Assembly: GCA_021777055.1 (NCBI GenBank)
Contig: JAIQZO010000101.1
Location: 1 to 64,000, forward strand
Length of the DNA stretch: 64,000 nucleotides
Reading direction: 5' to 3'
Source of the DNA: Candidatus Anammoxibacter sp.
GTDB taxonomy: Bacteria; Planctomycetota; Brocadiia; Brocadiales; Anammoxibacteraceae
The notes below the pieces were generated by a model that worked only from the letters and a program-made list of their open reading frames with translations, was not told where the DNA came from and did not search any database. Below, one piece after another: positions 1 through 9,410 of this stretch; position 1 is the first letter of the stretch; the number at the start of each line of letters is the position of its first letter. A program made the position numbers and the translations under genes.

Positions 1-934
1 AATGCCTAAAATTATAGAAATTTATTATTAATAAAAAACAAAGCTATTAACTTTAGGTACTTTTTCGCATCATGATGTTGCAAAATGTTCATAAATATGG
101 AACATTATTGCACTGCAAAAGGCTAACCGGACAATGCTGAAATTTAATAAACATTATTTACGTACTTAAAACCCAAAGTGGCCTTTAACTTAATAAAGCA
201 AATAATATGCCAACATTTGCTGTGTTGAGCTGTGTTTACTCTTCTAACGTATATATTAGCTATATGTTGCGCAATATTGGATGCGGATGACAGTTTTTGT
301 TATACGGTTGTTTAATGTTATGTATCTAACGTCTAAATGAATATTATGTTAAATTGCTAACGTAAAAAAAATGGCTATTATGTTAAATTTATAACGCAAA
401 GACATCACTTTTATCATGAGCTGGAGAAAAAGCAGAATAGGGAACCTTCCTAGATAAGACCAGATGAGATTTTTCTTTAAACCAGGTTCTAATAGAAATT
501 CAAATAGATAGATTTGAATTTCTATTAAAATAAAACAGAACAACTTAACGTTATACGCCTGCTGTTCATACATAAACAATGGATATGAAGTAAGCAAAGA
601 GGAGTTGCACATGATATTTTCAAAGGCAATAGAAATGGAATCCTTATAATTGTCTGGTTCGTATCCTTAAGTACTTTTCTTATAATAAATAAAATTCTAC
701 AATTTTAGCTCATTTTGGACAATTTATGCAGTCAATCCGGACCCAAAGTTGACTTTATCTAGATTTTAAGAGCATAAAAGATTAGGCATGTTTTTATCCT
801 TAAAAAAAGTGGTTGTCACGGTTTTAAATTGCACTGCAATAGAAAAGATATATGATAAAAGAAGGCGTCAGGAGGTTAAAAATTGTAACCCCCTCTGATA
901 CTTTATTTCAAAAAACATTTATGATTTGTACAAA
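1..934. repeat. AT-rich intergenic region with repeat fragments
   Basis: No convincing gene. Positions 123-140 carry the motif ctaaccggacaatgctga, which recurs at 37722-37739, in inverted form at 37608-37624 and in variant form at 35374-35390. The stretch near position 1 (atgcctaaaatt) and 705-722 (inverted attttagctcatttt) also match the element at 37.6-37.7 kb. A perfect 15-bp inverted repeat lies at 490-504/513-527. Three taacg-ending direct repeats, spaced 31 and 34 bp, end near 331, 362 and 396. A possible 87-codon minus-strand frame (349-612) reads through the hairpin and looks spurious. Confidence 0.6.
490..527. repeat. perfect 15-bp inverted repeat (hairpin)
   Basis: Arms 490-504 and 513-527 are exact reverse complements around an 8-nt loop. 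The stem is AT-rich and followed by A-rich rather than T-rich sequence on the plus strand, so it is not a classical plus-strand terminator. Its role is unknown. Confidence 0.75.
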
Positions 935-2452
935 ATGAATATTAAAACGAAAAGAGTAACAGGGTATAGTTTGATAATGCCTAACTATCCTGTACTAATA
1001 GAGACAATAGTTTTTGTTTTTATCCTATTTTCTTTTTCAGATGTTGCTTTTTCAGAACCTATTAATCTTCCGAGGACAGGACAGACATTGCTTTTTTCTC
1101 CTGGAGATGATGGTAACATACAGGCTGGTTCTTCTTGGCCATATCCAAGGTTTACTGATAATAAAGATGGGACAATTACGGACAATCTTACAGGGCTAAT
1201 GTGGATTAAAGATGGAAGCTGCTTGGGGATCAGCAACTGGGAAGATGCTTTAAGCAATGTGGAGGTTCTCAATCTAGAACCGGGGAATTTTGGTTGTGCC
1301 GGCTATTCAGCTACATATAATGACTGGAGACTACCAAACATAAATGAGATTGTGAGTTTACTGAAAACGAGTGATCTAAAGTGGTTAAACCAACAAGGGT
1401 TTGTTGATATGCGAGATGGATACATTACCTCCACAACGGTTTCTCATAAATCTAGTTCTGCATGGTCTATACAGCCTTCTGGGATAATGCATCCATTTTC
1501 TAAACATATGGCCGCATACGGAGCTTGGGCAGTGCGTGGTAAGAGTACCGGTCCCTCAAAGGTTTGGCGTACTGGACAGACGACGAGCTTTGCACCTGGA
1601 GATGATGGAAGTACGCAAGAGGGACAATCTTGGCCAATTCCACGGTTCTTAAACAACGGAGATGCGACAATAACAGATAAATTGACCGGTTTAATGTGGA
1701 TGGAAAACGCAGGAACTCCAAGCATTGGATTATGCACGGGAGGGAGTAAGACATGGCAAGAGGCGTTAGAGTATGTTGCTTGCCTTAATAGTCTCAATCA
1801 TCTTGGGCATAGTGATTGGCGTCTCCCAAACCGCAAGGAATTCGAAAGTATTACTGATTTTTCGAAATTCAATCCAATCTTGCCAGATAAACACCCCTTT
1901 ATAAATGTGCACTCTTTACCCGCCCCTGCACCTGGCCCGGACTATTATTGGACCTCTACAACACATAGTGCAAGTAACATTAACGGAGCCTGGGCATGTT
2001 TCTCTTTCGAAGGCGGTATACAGGAGGAATTTAAGAGCGGTACGGTTCTGGGCAATGATTATGTTTGGCCAGTACGTGGAGGAACAATAGAACCTGCGGT
2101 CGTTAATGATCTTGTTAAACTTGATGAGGATAAACTTGTCAGACGGTTTAATTCTACACCCGTACCTAATGGTCCTGCAGGGACTTTTTCAATTATGGCA
2201 ATTTTCACTAATACAAGTAGCTCTCTAGTTTCTATATTTAATCCTTTTTTTCGAGTTCTAGAGCTATCTGGCGGTAATCTGCTTCTAAATGCGGATGTTG
2301 GAGCTGGCAGTGTTGGGTCTACTTTAACTCTAAACCTGGATGACGATGTTCTGTCTCCTGGAGAATCAGTCACTGTCGATTTTACAATTGCAATTCAAGA
2401 ACGCAAGCCATTTACCTTCCTTGTAGATCTTTTAGGTGATATGGATTTATAA
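935..2452 (+). CDS. exported protein with two DUF1566 (Lcl C-terminal) domains
   Basis: The N-terminus has a hydrophobic export segment (IETIVFVFILFSF) ending near SDVAFSEP, so the product is probably secreted or surface-bound. Two DUF1566-like units follow, at about residues 45-190 and 205-385. Each carries the family marks DNLTGLMW/DKLTGLMW, WRLPN and a closing W-x-VRG. The last ~110 residues form a separate beta-rich domain (GTFSIMAIFTN..., LSPGESVTVDF, FLVDLLGD). This resembles the middle domain of the proteins at 60086 and 62875. DUF1566 domains are common in exported planctomycete and proteobacterial proteins of unknown role. The reading frame opens at TTG 926; ATG 935 is used here, and ATG 977 is also possible because no start has a clear Shine-Dalgarno sequence. 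Confidence 0.8.
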   Translation: MNIKTKRVTGYSLIMPNYPVLIETIVFVFILFSFSDVAFSEPINLPRTGQTLLFSPGDDGNIQAGSSWPYPRFTDNKDGTITDNLTGLMWIKDGSCLGISNWEDALSNVEVLNLEPGNFGCAGYSATYNDWRLPNINEIVSLLKTSDLKWLNQQGFVDMRDGYITSTTVSHKSSSAWSIQPSGIMHPFSKHMAAYGAWAVRGKSTGPSKVWRTGQTTSFAPGDDGSTQEGQSWPIPRFLNNGDATITDKLTGLMWMENAGTPSIGLCTGGSKTWQEALEYVACLNSLNHLGHSDWRLPNRKEFESITDFSKFNPILPDKHPFINVHSLPAPAPGPDYYWTSTTHSASNINGAWACFSFEGGIQEEFKSGTVLGNDYVWPVRGGTIEPAVVNDLVKLDEDKLVRRFNSTPVPNGPAGTFSIMAIFTNTSSSLVSIFNPFFRVLELSGGNLLLNADVGAGSVGSTLTLNLDDDVLSPGESVTVDFTIAIQERKPFTFLVDLLGDMDL

Positions 2453-2460
2453 ACTTTAAA

Positions 2461-2492
2461 AAGGAGAGCAGCAAGATCGAAACTGCTCTTTT
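2461..2492 (+). terminator. probable rho-independent terminator
   Basis: Arms agagcag (2465-2471) and ctgctct (2483-2489) form a 7-bp stem with a short T run, 8 nt after the DUF1566 gene stop. Confidence 0.55.
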
Positions 2493-2923
2493 GAAACTTA
2501 AAGGAACTTTACAATGCTTATTGTCATAGGGCCAGGGTATTATACGATCAAGCTCTTTTCATATGCTCCGCTGGAAATGCAAGAATTTAATGTGGGCTGG
2601 AGGTGTAATGTTCATTTTGTTGTTACTTGTTAGGACTTACAAAAGGTGTGGGTAAATGATGGTCTGGTAGGTAACAAAGAAAATGTTCAAAAGAGCTTAT
2701 GATAAATGGTAGAGTTAGATAAAAGGATAAAACCTTATCCTGATAACGTTGTTGCAGAGTTAGAGGAGGGCAAAACTATTTTAAACGTGTTGTAAATTTA
2801 AGTTTCTCCTAAGTTTATTTTTGCTATCAGAGTTACTTAATGACACGGGCTGGTTTTTAAAGAAATATTTTAGCAGAGACGCACAACAATAATGCGCCTC
2901 GCAAAACATGTCCATACCAATTG
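2493..2923. other. intergenic region, no supported gene
   Basis: Only very short frames are present, for example 29 codons at 2706-2795 with no good ribosome binding site. No repeat of this window was recognised in it. Confidence 0.5.
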
Positions 2924-3133
2924 TTACGTTTTCTCTTCAGTTGTTTCCTTTTCTTTCTTTTTTCCTTTACGTTTTAGACGGTGATGTACTTTAACCTTTT
3001 TTAGTCCAAAAACAGAATCTTCTTCATTCCAGTTATTGTCAGCTTTTAAGATGTTGACCCTTTCATCCCTCTTGTATACACTTCTTTCCCTGCTAAGCTT
3101 ATTTCTAGAAACAAGGCTTTTGTCGATACTCAT
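2924..3133 (-). CDS. PVC-type small basic protein
   Basis: This 69-residue, Lys/Arg-rich product begins MSIDKSLVSRNKLSRERSV. It contains the middle motif EDSVFGLKKVK and ends in a Lys/Glu tail. The pattern (MS-x-x-SLV near the N-terminus, ERxxxLK, W-x-x-x-x-SVFGLPKV-like centre) matches the small basic protein family found in Planctomycetes, Verrucomicrobia and Chlamydiae, to which a ribosome-related role has been suggested. The start is supported by an aggag ribosome binding site just upstream. It lies 45 nt after the SPOR-like gene on the same strand and may share its transcript. Family identity is from pattern memory; function is not proven. Confidence 0.75.
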   Translation of the reverse strand: MSIDKSLVSRNKLSRERSVYKRDERVNILKADNNWNEEDSVFGLKKVKVHHRLKRKGKKKEKETTEEKT

Positions 3134-3178
3134 TTTTTCTCCTATGATATGTGTTTTATTAAAAATTTAAACAAACTA

Positions 3179-4135
3179 TTACTTTAATTTAACCGGATAG
3201 CAGCCTTTAAACTGCTTTTTATTTTCATATACGAGACTAGACATCTTTATTTGTAACTCGGCTAGCTTTGGGTCGTTATCGCCTTTAAATTTACCAACGC
3301 AAACGATTAATTCTTTACCCGTTTTTGCAACAAACGAATGTGCGCCAGTCATCTTTTTTACCGCGTTAGAAAGTGTTGTCGCCTTTAAAAAATTCGGCCT
3401 GGTATTTTTATATGAAATTATTCTCAGCGTCCATAAATTCTCTTTTGATTTCTCTATTGTAGAAATATCGGTTTTACTGTCCTCTTTTTTTGAAAACAAT
3501 TTTGACGGTTTCTTCTCTTTTTTTGGTTTCTCAACTTTATGGCTTACTTCTTTTTCTTGAGCTTTAGTAGGTTCAGGATTTGTATTTTCTGCAATCTTCT
3601 GTACCACACCTTTGTTATGTCCGAGCTTGTACCCTATAAAAAAACACGCAATAGTCAGAAAAGTTACGGCCACTACACAAATTATTATAGTTTCCTGACT
3701 TAAGTGTACTCCATCTTTTTTTAAGATGCCTGTTTTCTTCGTGAAATCTTCTTCTTTATGGTTAGGTGTCTCCTCAGGCGAACTCTTTTTATCGTGCTGA
3801 TTTTCTGCTTCTTCTGCCTTTAGTGTCTTTTTGGCCCAGCCACCAGGTCTATATTTAGGTATTGTAGGTGTTGGCCGTTTTGGTGGAAACGCCGGCCTAA
3901 CGGTAATAGGTTTTACCGGTAAAGGTTTAACTACTTTTTCCGCTTTTTTTCCTTCTTCTACGTCTAAATCAGACTCATTCTTAAACTTATCTCCGTCTTT
4001 TTTGATCGGGGCATCATCAATCTGCTCTTTGCTCTTTTTTTGCGATATCTCCTCTTTATCCGGTGTTGATTTTCCTTTTGGGGGTGAGGATCTATATACT
4101 TCAAAAAATTCTCTGTTCCCCTTATTATCTGCCAT
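3179..4135 (-). CDS. membrane-anchored protein with SPOR-like C-terminal domain
   Basis: A 318-residue protein of type II (N-in) layout. About 150 charged, Pro/Lys-rich residues come first, then one membrane segment (TIIICVVAVTFLTIACFFIG, about 150-170), a Lys/Glu-rich linker, and a C-terminal ~80-residue domain. That domain (LWTLRIISYKN..., LIVCVGKFKGDNDPKL..., FKGCYPVKLK) has the size and beta-alpha pattern of a SPOR peptidoglycan-binding fold. The start is supported by ggagg 7 nt upstream. SPOR proteins bind glycan strands lacking stem peptides, often at division sites. The assignment rests on pattern only, so other small alpha/beta domains are possible. Confidence 0.6.
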   Translation of the reverse strand: MADNKGNREFFEVYRSSPPKGKSTPDKEEISQKKSKEQIDDAPIKKDGDKFKNESDLDVEEGKKAEKVVKPLPVKPITVRPAFPPKRPTPTIPKYRPGGWAKKTLKAEEAENQHDKKSSPEETPNHKEEDFTKKTGILKKDGVHLSQETIIICVVAVTFLTIACFFIGYKLGHNKGVVQKIAENTNPEPTKAQEKEVSHKVEKPKKEKKPSKLFSKKEDSKTDISTIEKSKENLWTLRIISYKNTRPNFLKATTLSNAVKKMTGAHSFVAKTGKELIVCVGKFKGDNDPKLAELQIKMSSLVYENKKQFKGCYPVKLK

Positions 4136-4372
4136 ACAACCTCCATGTTCCAGGAATCTTTTTGCTTTGAAGTGTATTATAAAACATGATAGTTGTCAAG
4201 CCTTTTTCGATAGTTGTGGTATTACGTAGGGCTGTATTAGACCGAGCAATGGAGAGTTACCCTGAACCACATTTTGATTTGCCAATTTTACAAGGAGAGA
4301 TAACTTTGACGGCATATTCAGCTACTATCTTTACAAGACCGTAGTGGAATGAGTTGGATAATTATTACTACT

Positions 4373-5098
4373 TTATTTTCTCCCTCCAAATAGGGCCAAC
4401 TCAAATACCTTGAAAAAGCAATCAACATCTTTAAATCCAATCTTGCGCAACCAGTCACACTGGGTTTCAGTTGAGCACAATATATTTGCTGTCTTATCTG
4501 GTCTATTATAATACTCTTTCATAATCTTTTCCCTGGTTATTCCACTGTTGGATTTTGCATTATATGCGTAAAGAGAATCAATAAAATAGTCATCAAAGAG
4601 TGGTTCAATTCCCTTAGATGGAGAAGCAACATGCTCTAAGTTTAAGAATATCCCTTCAGGTGCAAGAAGGTTATAAATTTCAGAATATAGCTCTTTTTTT
4701 CTTTTATCTGGCTGATGGTGTATGGAAAAACCGGAGACAATGAGATCAAACGGCTTACGATTTCTTATGGATTTTGGCCAATCAGGATTTCCAAAATCTG
4801 CATTTATGAATCTGGCATAAACATTAGATTTGCATTTCATTTTTGCCGTTTCAAGCATTTTGTTGGAAATGTCAATGAAAGAGCCTTTTGCCTTTGGGTT
4901 AATGGTAAATATTGATGCTCCTAAAATACCATCACCACAACCAAGGTCTATAAAGTTCCTGATCTTCGGCTTCCATTTTAATATAATCCTCCGGAAAATA
5001 GCAATTTGTTCCTCCGCGAGAGGGATACCTCCACGAACCCCTTCTAAAAATGACTTGGCAAGTTTTTCAGATTTCCAAACGTTACTATTGTTTTCCAT
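4373..5098 (-). CDS. class I SAM-dependent methyltransferase
   Basis: A 241-residue protein with the Rossmann methyltransferase core. Motif I is FIDLGCGDGILGAS (about 45-58), followed by an acidic residue after the second strand (SFIDIS), then FINADFG and FDLIVSGFSIHH (motif IV region). The SAM-binding GxGxG-like glycine loop is clear. The acceptor substrate cannot be told from sequence. No operon partner is close: the small basic/SPOR pair and the CBS gene are both more than 230 bp away on the same strand. Confidence 0.85.
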   Translation of the reverse strand: MENNSNVWKSEKLAKSFLEGVRGGIPLAEEQIAIFRRIILKWKPKIRNFIDLGCGDGILGASIFTINPKAKGSFIDISNKMLETAKMKCKSNVYARFINADFGNPDWPKSIRNRKPFDLIVSGFSIHHQPDKRKKELYSEIYNLLAPEGIFLNLEHVASPSKGIEPLFDDYFIDSLYAYNAKSNSGITREKIMKEYYNRPDKTANILCSTETQCDWLRKIGFKDVDCFFKVFELALFGGRK

Positions 5099-5562
5099 GA
5101 GGACTATCGCTCCTCTTCCCTCTAAGGCGGTAAAGTGTTTATTGATTAAAGTCCTAATGAGTAGTATCTATCCAGCGTAATTAATATACTTTTTTTTGAA
5201 ATCAGGAATTTCACCATTAAATAATAACGTTAACGCCTGAACAAATGTCATTGGATTCTTTTTTGCAGTTGATAAATAACTCCTAATTCTACAAAGTATT
5301 TTAGCCCCTTCTAAAAGGTCACAAACAGCCTGAAATCTATTGATGAATTTTTGTCATCCTGATATCAGGACGAAAGTATTTTAAACTTTTGGTTTTTGTC
5401 AAATATCTTTCCATCCTCCCAAATTTAAGTTAGCTTTGTTTAAACTGATTGAGCTAAACCTGAAGTACAATCTTAACCGTATTGAGAATTTAGTGATTGA
5501 AGTTTGTACAAAGATAATGTGAAGATTAGTGCAAAATGGGTAATTTTTTGACTTCCTCTTCC
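5099..5562. repeat. intergenic region with coding relic (copy 1 of a dispersed tail)
   Basis: Nothing gene-like except 5445-5522 on the plus strand. This is an open 25-codon stretch plus TGA ending LVIEVCTKIM, which aligns without gaps with the relics at 52561-52638 (plus) and 57353-57430 (minus). All three end in IEV-x-x-KI-x-stop. They look like the last codons of one repeated gene, with the rest lost. Confidence 0.6.
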
Positions 5563-6012
5563 CTATACTCTAGTCTCCTTTTCCAACTCCTGTTCATGTG
5601 ATATAAGTTTGGCAATATCTGAGAACTCCTCAGCCAGAAGATCAAGAACATCATCAGTTGAGAGAATACCTGTCAGATTGCCTTTATCGTCCACAACAGG
5701 AACTCTTCTTATTCCCTTTGCAACCATTAATCCTAATGTTTCGCTAATCCCGTCAGACTCCCTTACTGTTACCGGATTGGAGCTCATTACTTCTTTAACA
5801 AAGAGTTCGCCAACATCCATGCCTTTGGCAATAACTTCAACAACGATGTCCCTATCTGTTAGTATTCCAATGGGAATGCGCCCTGCCTCGCTTTCCTTTG
5901 CAACAACAAGGGTACCAACGTGGAATTTGCGCATTAGATCTGCGGCCTCTAAAATTGTTTCGTTCTTACTGGCAATAACTACTTCACGATTACAAATAGC
6001 ACCGATAGACAT
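5563..6012 (-). CDS. CBS-domain pair protein
   Basis: A 149-residue protein made almost entirely of two CBS motifs. The first covers about residues 8-65 (TILEAADLMRKFHVGTLVV..., GILTDRDIV). The second covers about 72-130 (EVMSSNPVTVRESD, ETLGLMVAKGIRRVPVVDDK, GILSTDDVLDLL). Such stand-alone CBS pairs form dimers that bind adenine nucleotides or SAM and act as energy or ligand sensors for partner proteins. No partner is adjacent. An aggaggtagct-like ribosome binding site precedes the ATG. Confidence 0.9.
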   Translation of the reverse strand: MSIGAICNREVVIASKNETILEAADLMRKFHVGTLVVAKESEAGRIPIGILTDRDIVVEVIAKGMDVGELFVKEVMSSNPVTVRESDGISETLGLMVAKGIRRVPVVDDKGNLTGILSTDDVLDLLAEEFSDIAKLISHEQELEKETRV

Positions 6013-6165
6013 AGCTACCTCCTTTCTCTCCCTATTACATATTACAAACTAAAACAAGAGAGCATGGAAATCTTCGTTACATAATAAAGAAGAACACTAT
6101 ATATATTATAGCTGGTTTTATGGCAGTTTGTTACATAAGAAGAGATAAAAACAGTGTGGATGATG

Positions 6166-6519
6166 TCAGGAGTTGCTTAGTTTGGTTTCAAGTGCTGCAA
6201 TTCCACCAAGGAGGCGTTTAGTCAAAATAGCAAGGGCATCATTACTCATGTGATAATCCCAAACAGGTTTATTTTTAGAATTGAGAACCTGACCTTTGCA
6301 TACGCAATTTTCAAGTAAGTAGTCTCGATGGTGTACTCTTTTGATGTTTGGCTGTATTGGATGCAGCCCATAGGTCACAGTAAAGCCTGTCCCATCAGAG
6401 CAGCCAGATAGTTGAACAAGAATTACATAAGAATCTGCAGCTTTGTGAAAAAAGTTATCAGAGCCTTTAAAGTGACACTCTTTCAGGAACTCTCCAATAT
6501 GAGAAAAGCTTTTGTGCAT
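6166..6519 (-). CDS. DUF4304-like small protein
   Basis: A 117-residue soluble protein. Its central part (FHKAADSYVILVQLSGCSDGTGFTV..., then YGLHPIQPN) resembles the DUF4304 family, in which a short helix precedes a beta-rich core with an 'F-x-R/K ... V-x-x-x-Q-x-S' pattern. Function of the family is unknown. The neighbours do not suggest a role. Recognition is weak; the frame itself is plausible on length and composition. Confidence 0.5.
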   Translation of the reverse strand: MHKSFSHIGEFLKECHFKGSDNFFHKAADSYVILVQLSGCSDGTGFTVTYGLHPIQPNIKRVHHRDYLLENCVCKGQVLNSKNKPVWDYHMSNDALAILTKRLLGGIAALETKLSNS

Positions 6520-6868
6520 TTAAGGAAATCCGAGTTTTCAGGTTAAGTTCTGCAGATAATAGATCCATCTACTACGAAGTTCATTAAGATGGTTCCGTTA
6601 TGGTAAAAACTAAATCCGAGTTTAAAACTTTTGTAGCAATATCCAGAGCTGGTTAGCGGGTAGCGAATTCCATTATATTTTAACATAAACCGCTAAAAAA
6701 GAACCTATCAAAAATTGCTGATTTTGATTGTTAAGCTAAGTGGTCGTCTCAGGTGTCATTTTTTTACGATCTCATTTTCTCCCATTTAATGATATAAAAA
6801 AAGTTTAATCTTTACTCGTTTGCAGGGCTTTACGTTAGTGATGTTAATCGTTATAAGACTCATTGTTG
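6520..6868. other. intergenic region, nothing recognised
   Basis: About 350 bp without a supported frame or a repeat seen elsewhere in the window. It presumably holds the promoter of the DUF4304-like gene. Confidence 0.4.
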
Positions 6869-7543
6869 TCACTTGGTTTTTTGGAATTCTTTTTTAAAGC
6901 AATCAAAACAGACTCCATGAGAAAATGTTAGGTTGTACTTCTTGGTAAAGTATGTTTCAATTTTCTCCCATTGATCCTCCGCATTTCGAATATCTTTACA
7001 GTATGAACAAATTGGGATAAAGGTATCTTTATTTTCAGATACCATTTCTTCTTTTCCTAAGCTAAAGGAGCCGACTATATGTTTATTTTTACTCTTGATA
7101 AGCGAATTATCCCAACGTATATTGACTTCATTACCTTTTGTTGTAAGTGCTGGGTTTGTGTAAGAATTAAACTGTTCCAGTTTTCCTGCCATTAATTCAT
7201 CGAATCCGCTCTTAACGTGTTGCCGAGCAGATTCAGGAAGAAAGTTATCAAATCAGTTTTTCCCAATAACCTGATTGTATTTTGCTTCAAGAGCTTCACA
7301 CCCGGCAATATTGATATAGGCTACTTTCTCATCTCGATTAAGAAGGACAAAAATCGATTCCATATCATCAAGATGCTCCAGTATTTTTCTTATACTCTTG
7401 TACCCGCGTTCACCTTTTAGTAGCTCCTTCGCTAATTTCGCGCCTCTATTTCTTCTGTCTCGGGCATAAATAAAACTAAACAATTTCGAGATAAAATCTC
7501 TTTTTATTGTTGAGACGATACTTGGCATATCTGATGTTTTCAT
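6869..7543 (-). pseudogene. PAS-domain sensor protein split by in-frame TGA
   Basis: Two pieces lie in the same minus-strand frame: 7253-7543 (96 codons, ending VIGKN-stop) and 6869-7252. Reading through the TGA at 7253-7255 gives a continuous PAS sequence, GKN-stop-FDNFLPESARQHV, where PAS proteins of this kind normally have GKNWFD. The stop is therefore one base from TGG (Trp). The full 225-codon frame would be a helical N-terminus, a PAS domain (about 50-165), and a C-terminal module CSYCKDIR...CFDC with two Cys pairs. The same module ends the next protein upstream (7909-8886). TGA is a normal stop elsewhere here (trpB, for example), so recoding is unlikely. It is probably a recent nonsense mutation or a sequence error; internal restart at 7192 is possible. 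Confidence 0.8.
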
Positions 7544-7908
7544 TTTTTACTTTAGGAAGGAGCATGACAAGTAATAGATAAATTCCTGTTAAGCATCAGA
7601 ATTAAGATAGCAATTTTGATAATCTGGAACAGAAGTCATTAATAAAATAGTTTTTATAAGATAATGACTTTTGGCATGTCTATAAAATCAAGATGGCAAT
7701 TATAAAACGCCGCCTTCCTACCTCTCTTATATAATGATAATTCAACATTGCAGAATAAGCAAATTTATTGATTTTCTATGTAGATCCAATGTGAAGCAAT
7801 GGGGAAGAGGGTGCATTCTAAAGAAATGATTATCCTTTATAAAGAGTGTTTGCTCTATGTGGTTGGTGCCGTTTAGATATGGGATATATGGATGGAAAAC
7901 TTGTAGAT
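7544..7908. other. intergenic region, nothing recognised
   Basis: About 365 bp between two PAS genes of the same strand. No frame or repeat is supported. It is expected to contain the promoter of the split PAS gene. Confidence 0.4.
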
Positions 7909-8886
7909 TTAGTTCAATCCTTTTAATTCAGGATACAGTTCATCCTTGCAGCTAGGACAGATACTATGTGTAAATTCCACATCAGTGTGCTTACTAATAT
8001 AATCATCAACCTGGTTCCAGGAACCTTTATCATCTCGTATATTCTTACATGAGGCACAAATGGGAAGAAATCCTCCTAAGGTCTTAGTGGATGAAAGAGG
8101 TTTCTCTAAATTTTTAATAAGATCTTTCCTGGCCGCCTTGTCCGTTTTGCGGTTAGTAATATCAATACCAAGTTTTAAAACAAGTGGAGAGCCATCAATA
8201 TCTTTAAATGGATAATCATATATTTGGTAATTTAGATTGGTATTAGGATCTGCCAATTCCCAAACCTCTGGAATATTAGTCTTAAAGACTTCATTGGTAC
8301 GGCATGTCTTGCATAGATTTTCACCGCACGACATTACTTCATGGCATAATTTCCCAACCCCATCACCAAATTGCTCTATGAAGAAACTATTACAAAATGT
8401 TATATAAAGATCCTTGTTCCTAAGACAAACAAACGCCGGAAGTCTATCCAGTATTGCGTAAAGTTTCTTCTGTTCAGTTTTTAGTTTATTTTCTTGCGAT
8501 TTACGAACCGTAACGTTATATAACAACCCTATGTTCTCCCCTTTATGGTCATTAGATACAGACATTTCAAGCCATACAGTTTTCCCGTTACGATGTCGAA
8601 AACGTAATTCGCCGTGTTTTTCTTCTCTTGAAATAAAGGAGAGGATGGTCTCGGTATCTTTTTCATGCAGAAAATCAACAATAGAATGCCCTAGTGATTC
8701 TTTTACAGAATATCCAAGAACTTCTTCCCAGAACCGATTAATATAAGTTAGGCGTCCACTGTTGTCACATTGAAACACCACTTCGTGAATGTTTTCAAGC
8801 AGTGATTGGTAATGCTTTTCTGATCTGAATAGTTCCTTTTCCAAACTATTCTCTGGTCCTGAAAAATGATTATTATTTATGCTCAA
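7909..8886 (-). CDS. double-PAS sensor protein with Cys-rich second PAS and C-terminal CxxC/CxxC module
   Basis: A 325-residue cytoplasmic protein with no kinase, cyclase or DNA-binding domain. PAS 1 spans about 25-135 (VVFQCDNSGRLTYINRFWEE..., ENIGLLYNVTVRK). PAS 2 spans about 145-250 (ILDRLPAFVCLRNKDLYITFCN, closing GIDITNRK). PAS 2 carries an inserted Cys cluster (KLCHEVMSCGENLCKTCRT), which suggests a metal or redox site. The last ~55 residues (LPICASCKNIRDDKGSW...FTHSICPSCKDEL) form a CxxC...CxxC module, probably zinc-binding, also present in the neighbouring broken gene. The output partner is unknown. Two adjacent proteins with the same ending suggest a duplication. Confidence 0.8.
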   Translation of the reverse strand: MSINNNHFSGPENSLEKELFRSEKHYQSLLENIHEVVFQCDNSGRLTYINRFWEEVLGYSVKESLGHSIVDFLHEKDTETILSFISREEKHGELRFRHRNGKTVWLEMSVSNDHKGENIGLLYNVTVRKSQENKLKTEQKKLYAILDRLPAFVCLRNKDLYITFCNSFFIEQFGDGVGKLCHEVMSCGENLCKTCRTNEVFKTNIPEVWELADPNTNLNYQIYDYPFKDIDGSPLVLKLGIDITNRKTDKAARKDLIKNLEKPLSSTKTLGGFLPICASCKNIRDDKGSWNQVDDYISKHTDVEFTHSICPSCKDELYPELKGLN

Positions 8887-9410
8887 TTAGGCACCTTTAG
8901 TCTGTTTATATTATTAATAATCCATTACTTTTAGATAAATCAACAGTACCATTGTTTATTGATTTTATCATGATAACCTGAGGTGGTAGTGTTACTTTCT
9001 TGCCACGCAAATCTGGTGCCACTTATAGGCATGGAAGAAAGAAACACTATAACTACTTCATTAACAAGAAGTTCCATTAAATCGCTGTGGTTCATAGAAA
9101 CGTATGGTTGCGATTTTGAGCGTTAGAATTGTAACGATATGCGCCTTTGGTGTAACGTGTCGTTTGCGCTAACGCATTGTTATTGTACAGAATACACATT
9201 TAGTCAGATGTTATAACTGTAACAGTTGGTATTGTAACGCATGGGTTAAGCATATAATCATAATGGAAAATAAAAAACAGGAAAGGATAATGTCATTACG
9301 CACAGCAATAACATTATTAAATCTAGAAGAAGGCATTACGTTAAAGGAGCAAAGCAGATGAATTTAATTACATACTGTTAACTATTCAAGTATAGTACGT
9401 TGATAAGATT
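8887..9410. other. intergenic region with repeated gtaacg motifs
   Basis: No supported gene. The stretch 9110-9250 carries several copies of the short motif gtaacg and of gcgtta/taacgc, partly in inverted orientation. They could be regulator sites for the PAS gene or decayed repeat sequence. It also contains the 3' side of hypE. Confidence 0.4.

Noticed and set aside
349..612. 87-codon minus-strand frame
   Set aside because: It reads through a perfect hairpin, has no ribosome binding site or family pattern, and looks like chance in AT-rich DNA.
7253..7255. TGA as selenocysteine or a reassigned codon in the PAS gene
   Set aside because: The aligned residue is Trp, not Cys, no SECIS-like hairpin is evident just downstream, and other genes here end in TGA and use TGG for Trp.
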